A DNA stretch of 64,000 bases from Tengunoibacter tsumagoiensis (GTDB lineage Bacteria; Chloroflexota; Ktedonobacteria; Ktedonobacterales; Ktedonobacteraceae). The notes under the pieces were generated by a model. That model was not told where the DNA came from. It was given only the letters and a program-made list of their open reading frames with translations, and did not search any database. Positions 1 to 7,704 of the stretch are shown here, piece by piece. How positions within the stretch are numbered: the stretch's first letter is position 1; each line of letters starts with the position of its first letter. The DNA lies in NCBI RefSeq assembly GCF_003967535.1, contig NZ_BIFR01000002.1, positions 930,001 to 994,000 on the forward strand, read 5' to 3'. Made by a program: the position numbers and the translations under genes.

Positions 1-3000
1 ATGAATCACTGCACCAGTCCCTCGATAGACCTTTTGTATCTCCTGAATAAGGTAGCGTTGTGTCATGTCTTGTCCAAGAAGTTGGAGGATATCGTGAGGA
101 TTGAGTGGTCCTTCGACAAGGGGGGTTCCTCTTTCTATACTTTGTCCTTCTTGAACGACTATCTTTCGCCTGAATGGAATAGTTGTGATCCATTCTGCTG
201 GTTCCTGGCTGTTTGTTGAGGTAAAGTGAATATGATATCCTCCTGTCTGTGGCTCTGTCTCGATCTGTTTTACGATGCCACTTCTTTCTGCCATTGGAGC
301 TGCTTGAGTTGGAGGATGCACTTCAAAGAGATCATTGACCCGAGGTAAGCCTAAGGTAATGTCAGATGCATTGTTGGCGATTCCACCTGAATGAAATGTT
401 CTCATTGTCAATTGTGTTCCAGGTTCTCCAATAGCCTGTCCTGCCAGGACTCCAACGGCGACTCCCAATCGGATGAGTTTTCCTGTTGCCAGATCTGTGC
501 CGTAGCAGGTCTGACAGATCCCATAGGGAGCCTGACAATAGAATGGAGAGCGAACACGTATATGCTCAATACCGCTTTGCAGGAGGGTATCAACCAGGTG
601 TTCATCGAGGAGGGTACCAGCAGCAACATTGCCAGTGTGCTCTGCCAGAACTCTTCCGATCATTCTGCTGCGCATCGTTGGAAGTCCCATGCGGTGGGAT
701 TCTTCATGCGTAATAAGCAGGCCTTCTCTCGTCTGGCAGTCTCTCTGGGTGACAATCACTTCCATACCAGCTTCGACAAGACGGCGCGTCAGGTATCCGC
801 TCATGGCTGTATTGAGACTTCTATCCATGAAACCCTTTCGAGCTCCAGATGCTGCAATGAAAATTTCCCAGACAAGTAAGCCGAGGCGATAGTTCGAGAG
901 AACAGGAATAGGAAGAATTTTGCCTGAAGGGCTCGCCATGAGTCCACGAATTCCACTCAGCTGACGGATTTGCTGGAACTTCGCCTTTGTTGCTCCTGAT
1001 TTGACAATGGTCATGATGGTTCCAAAGGGGTCGAGGACATCTTTGAGCTTTCCACTAATCTCTTCAGTAATCTGCGTCCAAATCTCAATAGTCTGGCGGT
1101 ACCATTCATCATAAGTCATTTCACCAGTCTTATAGAGTAGATCACCTTCACTCACTTGCTTCCGACCCTTTGCGATCAGCGTTTCTCTTTCTGGGGGAAT
1201 TTTAATATCACTGATGGCGAAACTTATCCCACTTTTCGTTGCATAGTGGTAGCCAATCCGTTTGATTTCATCCAGCAGGTGAATAGTGTCCTCATCCTTC
1301 CCTGTTGAGATACACTCTGCAAGAAGCGCTTTGAGTGTGTCTTTCGTCATTGGATAGTTGCGATACCCAAGTTGCGCAGGTAGGATATCATTGAAGAGCA
1401 CTCGTCCAATGGTGGTTTCAACACGTCCATGCGCTGGATGCGTTGGTTCTGCTGGTGGTGGAGCAGTATAGACAAACATATCACCAATCCGCACCTGGAT
1501 TTGTGTATGGAGATCGATGTGCCCCGCCGTATAGGCAAGTCGTGCCTCGTTTCTATCGGTGTAGACATGCCTGCCCTTTTTTGAATCTGGCCGATCCTCT
1601 GTGAGATAAAAACAACCCAGTACAATCTCCTGACTTGGAGAGATTGACGGTTCGCCAGAGGCAGGATGACGTACGTTCCTGGTCGAGAGGAGGAGCCGAT
1701 GAGCCTCCTCCTGAGCTCTTTGGGAGAGTGGGAGGTGAACTGCCATCTGATCGCCATCGAAGTCCGCATTGAATGCTGAACAGACAAGAGGATGCAGTTG
1801 AATAGCTTTCCCTTCAATCAAACGAGGATGAAATGCCTGAATGCTTAAACGGTGTAAGGTTGGTGCGCGATTGAGGAGAACAACACGTTCGAAAAGGACT
1901 TCGTCGAGGACATCCCAGATCAGCCCATCGCGCTGTTCCACCATGCGTTTTGCCTCTTTTGGGCTGCGGGCATACTGATGGTCCAGGAGCTTCCCAATGA
2001 CGAATGGTTTAAAAAGCTCATAGGCCATCTCCTTAGGTAATCCGCACTCATGAAGTTTCAGGTTTGGCCCTGCAACAATGACAGAGCGCCCTGAGTAGTC
2101 TACTCGCTTCCCCAGGAGATTTCGACGAAATCTTCCTTGTTTGCCCTGTAACACATCGGTCAAACTTTTCATGGGACGACGGCGAGAATCGGTTGTTTTT
2201 TTCTTTTTGTGCGCATTATCAAATAGTGCATGACAGGCCTCTTGAAGAAGACGGCGCTCATTGTTCAAAATAATTTCCGGGGCGTTTTGTTCAAGAAAGC
2301 GCTTCAGACGATTGTTGCGATGAAGAATATGGGAATACAATTCATTCAGATCGGAAGAAGCAATGCGACCTCCATCTAATACCAGGAGCGGCCTGAGTTC
2401 TGGAGGAAGAACAGGGATGGTAGATAAGATCATCCAATCAGGATGTTGACCAGAAGTACGAAAGGCATTGATGACGTGCAGACGGCGGATCGCTTTTTTT
2501 GCATTGGCTCCTTGAACTGCGATCTCCTGCTGAAGCGTTGTTGCAAGTTGGTTCAGGTCAAGGGTTGCTAAAAGATGGTGTACGGCATCCCCTCCCGTCC
2601 TGGCGATGAAAATCCCAGGAAAAAGCCGAGATACTGTTTGATAGTGTCCCGTTTCTAACAGATCTCCAACAGTGAGTTTGAGGAGGCGCTGATAGGCTTC
2701 CTTTTCATGCTGATCACCAGTATCGTAGAACTGATCGTGCGTGTTCCGTCGTTGCTCTTCGTCAATCTGTAGAATAAGGTAACGTTGATAGGTGAGGAGG
2801 GACGCAACTTGCCAGGGAGAGAGATCAAGCAATAGACCAATTGTGCGTAGATGCCACGGATGAGCAACAGGTGTTGCCAGGTCAATGTGTCCCATCCGTT
2901 CTCGGCGTACGGCTGCTGGCGCAAGTTCTACTCCACATTTCTCACAGATGATGCCTGGCTGTCGTTTATAATGGTATTTGCCACACGTGCATGACCAGTC

Positions 3001-3168
3001 GCGTATCGGTCCAAAGATGACCTCGCAGAAAAGACCATCTTTGACAGGTTTCTGGGTTCGAAAGTGAATAGTCTCTGCTTTAGTGACCTCACCATGACTC
3101 CAATGATGAATGTCTTCTGCCCTTGCGAGACCGATGCGAAGTGCTGCAATAGTATCAAAGTCTCTCAT
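1..3168 (-). CDS. rpoC: DNA-directed RNA polymerase subunit beta' (partial, standalone)
   Basis: The frame is open from an ATG at 3168 to the left edge (1056 codons, no stop seen), so the C-terminus lies outside. RpoC forms the catalytic half of RNA polymerase. Visible landmarks: an N-terminal zinc site (CTCGKY, then CEKCG, residues about 59-80); the catalytic Mg-binding loop NADFDGDQMAVH near residue 467 with all three Asp; the bridge helix ending SGYLTRRL near residue 790; and the second zinc site and trigger-loop region (CQAPYGICQTCYG, then GEPGTQLTMRTFHSGG) around residues 875-930. The start has a GAGGAAAG ribosome binding site. The gene is not preceded by rpoB: its upstream neighbour is an unrelated hypothetical gene, and no rpoB occurs elsewhere in the window. 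That suggests an extra, element-borne copy, although rpoB or a chromosomal context could lie to the left. Identity is very secure; its role as housekeeping or accessory subunit is open. Confidence 0.95.
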   Translation of the reverse strand, partial: MRDFDTIAALRIGLARAEDIHHWSHGEVTKAETIHFRTQKPVKDGLFCEVIFGPIRDWSCTCGKYHYKRQPGIICEKCGVELAPAAVRRERMGHIDLATPVAHPWHLRTIGLLLDLSPWQVASLLTYQRYLILQIDEEQRRNTHDQFYDTGDQHEKEAYQRLLKLTVGDLLETGHYQTVSRLFPGIFIARTGGDAVHHLLATLDLNQLATTLQQEIAVQGANAKKAIRRLHVINAFRTSGQHPDWMILSTIPVLPPELRPLLVLDGGRIASSDLNELYSHILHRNNRLKRFLEQNAPEIILNNERRLLQEACHALFDNAHKKKKTTDSRRRPMKSLTDVLQGKQGRFRRNLLGKRVDYSGRSVIVAGPNLKLHECGLPKEMAYELFKPFVIGKLLDHQYARSPKEAKRMVEQRDGLIWDVLDEVLFERVVLLNRAPTLHRLSIQAFHPRLIEGKAIQLHPLVCSAFNADFDGDQMAVHLPLSQRAQEEAHRLLLSTRNVRHPASGEPSISPSQEIVLGCFYLTEDRPDSKKGRHVYTDRNEARLAYTAGHIDLHTQIQVRIGDMFVYTAPPPAEPTHPAHGRVETTIGRVLFNDILPAQLGYRNYPMTKDTLKALLAECISTGKDEDTIHLLDEIKRIGYHYATKSGISFAISDIKIPPERETLIAKGRKQVSEGDLLYKTGEMTYDEWYRQTIEIWTQITEEISGKLKDVLDPFGTIMTIVKSGATKAKFQQIRQLSGIRGLMASPSGKILPIPVLSNYRLGLLVWEIFIAASGARKGFMDRSLNTAMSGYLTRRLVEAGMEVIVTQRDCQTREGLLITHEESHRMGLPTMRSRMIGRVLAEHTGNVAAGTLLDEHLVDTLLQSGIEHIRVRSPFYCQAPYGICQTCYGTDLATGKLIRLGVAVGVLAGQAIGEPGTQLTMRTFHSGGIANNASDITLGLPRVNDLFEVHPPTQAAPMAERSGIVKQIETEPQTGGYHIHFTSTNSQEPAEWITTIPFRRKIVVQEGQSIERGTPLVEGPLNPHDILQLLGQDMTQRYLIQEIQKVYRGTGAVIH

Positions 3169-3301
3169 GGCTTTTCTTTCCTCACTCTTTGTTGTGGTCT
3201 TCTCTCTTTTTTTCCTTGTGGTGAGAACTGCTTTTGGTACCCACTCCTCAAGCAGTTCTCAGGAGGGAATTGCTTCTTCTAAAAAAAAGTATTCTTAGCG
3301 G

Positions 3302-4021
3302 TTAATTGCCTTTGCCAGACCAGAAACGTCTCAAGGGAGATTGCTGAAGCTTTTGCTGTTCAAGCAGACGAAAAAAGTCATCCTCCTGTTCCTTCCACTT
3401 TGCTTCGTTGGCATCATAGATCCTTTGCAGATCTGCAATCTCTGCTTCATACGCCTCAAAGCGACTTTGTAGGACCGCAATAATGGCCTCCTCATCGCTT
3501 GCAAATCCTTCACCCTGAAGTTCACCCCATTGCCATTCCCAGGCATTCATATGTCTCTCTTCTGCAAGCAGATTTTGGAAGATCTTGATCCCATGTGCAT
3601 ACAGCCACTGTCGAAAACGAGGCCATTGCTGGAGTACACCCTCTGTATACCAGGGGAGTGGAGCAGGTGCGTAGGAAGGGGAGGATTCCCATGAATGCGG
3701 AGGTGGCACGTATGATTGATCTGCTTGAGACCACTGAGATGCCGTTTCGCCTAAAAGTGCGTTATGTTGCTTCCACATTTCCTGATACGATTGGTACATC
3801 TCGTGTTGCGTATCGACCAGGTAAAGCGTCTTTCCATCCTTTGCTTGCTCTTTTTTTACCCATCGTTCGCCGTTGGAATAGGCCTGTTGAACTATTGGAC
3901 TCATGATGTTGGGAGAAATTTCAAGGAAGGCACAGATTTCATGGAGAGAGACCCAACAAGGGACGGTATTGTGGGCTTCTTCTGGTGGCTGCTTCTCATC
4001 AAAAAAACCGCATCCAATCAT
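3302..4021 (-). CDS. Hypothetical protein, possible winged-helix N-terminus and coiled-coil tail
   Basis: I do not recognise the family. The chosen ATG at 4021 follows AAAGGA with good spacing; an upstream in-frame ATG at 4093 would add 24 residues. The N-terminal part (from WVSLHEICAFLEIS to LVDTQHEM) looks like a small helix-turn-helix or winged-helix module. A Pro/Ser/Tyr-rich linker follows, and the C-terminal 70 residues are strongly charged and probably form a coiled coil (EAYEAEIADLQRIYDANEAK). It lies 133 nt upstream of rpoC on the same strand, where rpoB would be expected in an ordinary operon, so it may be co-transcribed with it. A role in transcription is only a guess from position. 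Confidence 0.6.
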   Translation of the reverse strand: MIGCGFFDEKQPPEEAHNTVPCWVSLHEICAFLEISPNIMSPIVQQAYSNGERWVKKEQAKDGKTLYLVDTQHEMYQSYQEMWKQHNALLGETASQWSQADQSYVPPPHSWESSPSYAPAPLPWYTEGVLQQWPRFRQWLYAHGIKIFQNLLAEERHMNAWEWQWGELQGEGFASDEEAIIAVLQSRFEAYEAEIADLQRIYDANEAKWKEQEDDFFRLLEQQKLQQSPLRRFWSGKGN

Positions 4022-4670
4022 AAGAAAAAATCCTTTCTGGAAGGTATGCACCATAGCTGTATCTGGTTTGTGTCTGTTCTCAACTGCCTGCATTACATGT
4101 GGTATTCATCGAGGAATGATGTGCTCCAGACGAAGAATGCGGTGGACCTCGAATCTTTTGAACCCATGACCATAAGTGGTTGCTTGTTCTCACAAATTGT
4201 CTCCTGATGCTTGAATGAGCGTGATGAAATGGGTAATGTGATCACGTCTGATTGCCTGTGTATCATCAGCATAGAAAAATTGCCTGGTGAGCCTCGGGGA
4301 AGGTGAGGTAAAGGGAGGGAGGGAGGGAGTGGAGGAGTAGGTTCCCCCGGACTGACCAGGCCAGCGTTTTCGTCGATGGTAGGCGCTGCCCAGGCTGTAG
4401 TTGTCCATCGAGAATGCCCCAACGCATCTAGAGATAGATCTGGCGATGCAGAGGTAGGATCGAGGTACGTAGAGAACCAGGGCTGCAAAGTGACCCCATC
4501 AACATACCCTAAAGTGACCCTTGTCACAAGGTTATTGCGTCCGTATACTTTGAACATATGATCTAATAGAGTGGCAGCCCGACTTCTCAGTGTCTGAAGA
4601 TGGCTGTACAGCTCTCTTGGACATAGCCTCGGGTACATTTGAAAAAAACACCTCTTTACAAAGAAAGAAG
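4022..4670. other. Intergenic stretch with purine-rich tract
   Basis: No gene can be supported here. An open frame on the minus strand (4695-4093) has no family features and crosses a low-complexity GGGA-repeat tract at about 4295-4330. Similar G-rich tracts occur at about 6660-6710 and 11920-11960. The stretch probably holds the promoters for the two divergent neighbours. Confidence 0.4.
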
Positions 4671-4889
4671 ATGTTTGAGAAAGGAAAAGGTTCAATGTTT
4701 CGACGTTTGTTATGGTTAGGGGTCACTCTCATGATGAGCCTGCTGGTCTTTGGAGCCGCTCGCCTGCTCCCTCCTCCGCTACGCGTTCTCCCTGCCACAC
4801 AGTCGCATGTTCTGTTTGTGGGGAGTCAACCTCCAGGGCAATCGAGAAGCTACAATCCACAACCCTATCCGGAGTGGATTGGTGGTTAG
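4671..4889 (+). CDS. Small putative secreted or membrane-anchored protein
   Basis: A 72-residue frame beginning MFEKGKGSMFRRLLWLG. The start is preceded by a purine-rich AAAGAAAGAAG; a second in-frame ATG at 4695 is also possible. A basic N-terminus (FRR) is followed by one hydrophobic segment of about 18 residues and then a Pro-rich, polar tail, which is the shape of a signal peptide or single anchor. No family is recognised. It sits upstream of another secreted protein gene (peptidase inhibitor, 5115) on the same strand. The reading frame could be fortuitous. Confidence 0.4.
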   Translation: MFEKGKGSMFRRLLWLGVTLMMSLLVFGAARLLPPPLRVLPATQSHVLFVGSQPPGQSRSYNPQPYPEWIGG

Positions 4890-5114
4890 AGACAACGATT
4901 GGAGTGCCCCGGACAACCGTTGTTTGAGGACGCGCTTCTGACCACGCAGAGTTCCTCTGCATTCGCTCACCCATCAAGGACATATAACCCTGGTCTTCGT
5001 CACACTGTTATTCTGGGCCTCTTGCTTAGTATGAGCGAAAAGGCAACTATTCTATCCTTCTCAGAGAAAACCAAACAAAATGCCAGAAAAACTCATGCAA
5101 GAAAGGAATATCGC

Positions 5115-5666
5115 ATGAAAGTGATTCAACGTCTCTGTAGTTTTGGCGCAAGTATGCTTCTCGTCCTTGTGTTCTCTGTGGGCGTCTTCGGCACTAATCA
5201 GGCCCATGCAGCAACAATTCCTGTAAGCCAGACCGCTCATTCAGGTATACAACAACAGGTAGCTACCCTGCTCCAGCAGGTGCCCGGTAGCAAACAGACT
5301 GCCTGGAACGCTGTTTCTCTGGATAATGGTAAAACCATCGTGACCTTTACGACGAAGGCCTATTCCGTCGCTTCAGGACCGAGTAACTGCCGGAGTGGTT
5401 GGTTCTGCTTGTGGTATGACACAGGGTATACTGGGGCTGAGGTTCAGTCATCCTCCTATCGATGTGATAGTAGTAGCGCACTTGTGTTGCTGAACTACTT
5501 TCCTACCGATGGACTTGGATCTTATATTAATTACAGTCCGTACACGTTAAAAATATACAATGTCTATGATTCGACCATCGATTACGAAAGCCCGGGTCAT
5601 TGGTCGTCCAACACATCAAGCAACAACGATGTTTACAACGCAGCCTCCGTAGTGGAATCTTGTTAA
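5115..5666 (+). CDS. Secreted peptidase inhibitor family I36-like protein
   Basis: 183 residues. The ATG at 5115 follows GAAAGGA; an upstream in-frame extension lacks a signal sequence, so this start is preferred. The N-terminus is a classic signal peptide (MKVIQRL, a hydrophobic core, then AHA before ATIPVSQ), so the product is exported. The mature domain carries the C-x3-G-W-F-C-L-W signature (CRSGWFCLWYDTGYTG) and later paired cysteines (YRCDS and a terminal ESC). These are typical of the small beta/gamma-crystallin-like domains annotated as peptidase inhibitor family I36, whose prototype is the Streptomyces metalloproteinase inhibitor. The target protease is unknown. It is probably monocistronic. 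Confidence 0.75.
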   Translation: MKVIQRLCSFGASMLLVLVFSVGVFGTNQAHAATIPVSQTAHSGIQQQVATLLQQVPGSKQTAWNAVSLDNGKTIVTFTTKAYSVASGPSNCRSGWFCLWYDTGYTGAEVQSSSYRCDSSSALVLLNYFPTDGLGSYINYSPYTLKIYNVYDSTIDYESPGHWSSNTSSNNDVYNAASVVESC

Positions 5667-5732
5667 GAAAGGTGTTTTGAACCTTCGATCTTCTGGTTGA
5701 TACTCTGTTATTCTGAGGAGTGACAAGATGAC

Positions 5733-5776
5733 GGCGGGAATACCAACGCGAAGCACTTCACGTTGGTATTCCCGCC
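5733..5776. repeat. Perfect 16-bp inverted repeat with nested stem
   Basis: The left arm GGCGGGAATACCAACG (5733-5748) is exactly complementary to 5761-5776. The 12-nt interior can itself pair (GAAG with CTTC). It lies 67 nt after the inhibitor gene stop and has no T-run on either side. It could be a terminator-like or processing hairpin shared by the convergent genes, or a small mobile palindrome. Confidence 0.7.
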
Positions 5777-5945
5777 TATGATGGTGGATATCCTCCCGCG
5801 TTGAAGCAAGCGAAGAAGCATTTCTTTGTCAGCGATAATCTCTTGCTGTGTCGGGAATGCAGAAAGAGTGGCAGAGAGTCCCCGGCTCCTCTTTTGATTT
5901 GCAGAAATGACAGACATGCTGACAATGCCTGTCATTTCCGATGTC

Positions 5946-6569
5946 CTACTCATAATTGGGAAGAGGGTTCCCTTTATGCATCGAACTGTTGGCCTGGCCA
6001 GAGTTTAAAACAACTGTGAGCGGTTGTGTTTCCCCCACCATCTCAAAGCTCCCCGATCCGGAATATTGAACCAGCGGACCAGTTGTCATATCCGTCCATG
6101 CAACGTAGGGGATGCGAGGGTCAGGAAAAGTAGGCGTTCCAACAATATCCTCTTTATTCTGATTATGAAACAGAAGCATTGCGTGGATCGCTGTAAAGAC
6201 TTTTTGTGCGCTGACAAATGCAATTGTACGAACCCAATACGTCTTACACGTAGATGAGTACCGGAGATCAACTTCACCAAGCGTTGTTGTTTGCTGATTA
6301 CTTTGGAATACGGGATGTTGTTCGATTGTTTTTGCATCGTGAACGCATCCCTGAATGATCGGATCTTGTTGTTCGCACAAAGCTGGTTGTGTTCCTTTTG
6401 TTGTTGCGCAGGTCGCAGTATTCGAGGTTGCTGCATGGGCTCTCGTCATCAATGATGAGAAGCCTCTGGTATGGAGTACGGTTACGCCTAGAAGCATGAA
6501 CGTTGTCATGAGACAGATTCCAAGAATAAGCAGGATGCGGACGGTAGGATTGTTCATCACTTTGACCAT
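5946..6569 (-). CDS. Secreted DUF2690 family protein
   Basis: 207 residues from the ATG at 6569, which follows AGAAAGG. An N-terminal hydrophobic segment (VRILLILGICLMTTFMLLG) ends near TRAHA-AT and acts as a signal peptide or anchor. The mature part has GCVHDAKTI followed by GEVDLRYSSTCKTYWVR, the paired-Cys signature of DUF2690, a family common in Gram-positive bacteria that is secreted or membrane-tethered. Its biochemical role is not known. It is convergent with the peptidase inhibitor gene across the hairpin at 5733. Confidence 0.75.
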   Translation of the reverse strand: MVKVMNNPTVRILLILGICLMTTFMLLGVTVLHTRGFSSLMTRAHAATSNTATCATTKGTQPALCEQQDPIIQGCVHDAKTIEQHPVFQSNQQTTTLGEVDLRYSSTCKTYWVRTIAFVSAQKVFTAIHAMLLFHNQNKEDIVGTPTFPDPRIPYVAWTDMTTGPLVQYSGSGSFEMVGETQPLTVVLNSGQANSSMHKGNPLPNYE

Positions 6570-6858
6570 GGTGCACCTTTCTTTCACTATGAGACGAACT
6601 TGCTGTCGATGAGCGACTGCTCTTTGCTCTTTTCAGAGTAATATGTTGACCGGGTAAAGCAGGGAGGGAACGGGCAGGGAGTGCGGGGGTAGGGGAGGGG
6701 TAGGATCTTCATGCCTCGTATGGAGGAGGGATAGGAACTTTAACATGTTCTTCAACGGGTCGTGGCTCTATGAGACGTTGCTTTTTTCCTGGTATCTTGG
6801 TGACATGATTTCTAAATAGCTCTAGCTCTCCAGTATGGTAAGAAGCATCTCGTACTAA

Positions 6859-7416
6859 CCTGCTTATAGTAGTGTGACGCCGTTTATTGTTTTCAATATG
6901 CGCGATGTAGGTATGTTTTTAGTCACAATGGCCGTATGGTCACGTATTCGTAAGCAGCCTCCACAGAAAAGAAAACCGCGTATTTTACTTATTGATGAGA
7001 CATGACGGTTTCTTAAATTAAATGCAAGCGTTGAATTTTTGGTTCATATTATCCGACTTGCTAGAAAGCATTATGTGAGCGTCTGTACCAATATTCATGA
7101 TTCAACAGAATTTTTTGCGAATGAATGGGGCAGGGCGATCTGGACGAATTCGGCGCTGAAGTATGTGATGAAGCAAAATAGTAGCACGATTAGTACAGTT
7201 ACAGAAATGTTAGGGCTCAGCCTGGGGGAACGGCGTCATCTATTGAGCTGTTGAATAGGAGAGGGCTTGATATGCGCTCGTGGGGTGCGTATCCCTATGC
7301 AAGTGATTGCTTCTGATCTAGAGTATGAGCTTGCAAATACCCAAAGAACTGCAATCAAAGAAGAGTTTGATAAAGAAGAGGAAACAATCAAGATGCTAAA
7401 AGTGGTGAGAAGCTAA
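6859..7416 (+). pseudogene. Decayed VirB4-type conjugation ATPase, C-terminal fragment
   Basis: One frame read through two TGA stops gives the C-terminal third of a VirB4/TraC-like ATPase. Landmarks are FNMRDVGMFLVTMAVWSRIR, a Walker B region ILLIDET followed by a stop in place of Trp and then RFLKL, LARKHYVSVCTNIHD, GLSLGERRHLL, and after the second stop GEGLICARGVRIPMQVIASDLEYELA. The match runs through both stops without a frameshift. The first is a TGG-to-TGA change at the conserved IDEx-W position (about 7003); the second is at 7252. The N-terminal two thirds, including Walker A, are missing. It is a remnant of a T4SS unrelated in detail to the intact VirB4 at 17314. Confidence 0.8.
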
Positions 7417-7433
7417 AGAAGAGGGTCATTTGT

Positions 7434-7494
7434 ATCAGTTCATTAAGCAAAACTACGCATCTGCAAAGTATATAGTTTCGCTTAATGAACTGAT
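7434..7494. repeat. Inverted repeat, 15-bp arms
   Basis: ATCAGTTCATTAAGC (7434-7448) pairs perfectly with 7480-7494, and the stem can extend inward (AAAACTA with TAGTTT). It lies just after the dead VirB4 fragment and before the DUF262 gene. It could be a terminator of the former gene, an element boundary or a recombinase site; no T-run follows. Confidence 0.6.
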
Positions 7495-7704
7495 CCCTGT
7501 TTAATGATATCTCGTCTAGAAACATTGTAGTCAACTAACTTTCTAATGTATAATATTGCATTATTAGCTGAATAAATCTTCTGAGCCCATTCATGGGTAA
7601 TCTAAGTTCCTATAACATAGATAAGATTGCTCCGCAGGACTAATTTTTGACAATTTGTGTTGAGATAAACCCTTAAAGTAAGGGAATTAAACAAAGGAGC
7701 CTTT

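Noticed and set aside
391..879. Long plus-strand frame across the rpoC gene
   Set aside because: It is a shadow of rpoC; the minus-strand frame is continuous with clear motifs.
4290..4330. GGGA-repeat tract as a possible G-quadruplex
   Set aside because: Similar tracts recur in other spacers, but no regulatory role can be read from the sequence.
4093..4695. 200-residue minus-strand frame ending with a TAATG overlap to the frame below
   Set aside because: It crosses a low-complexity GGGA tract, has no family features, and the downstream gene has a better start at 4021.
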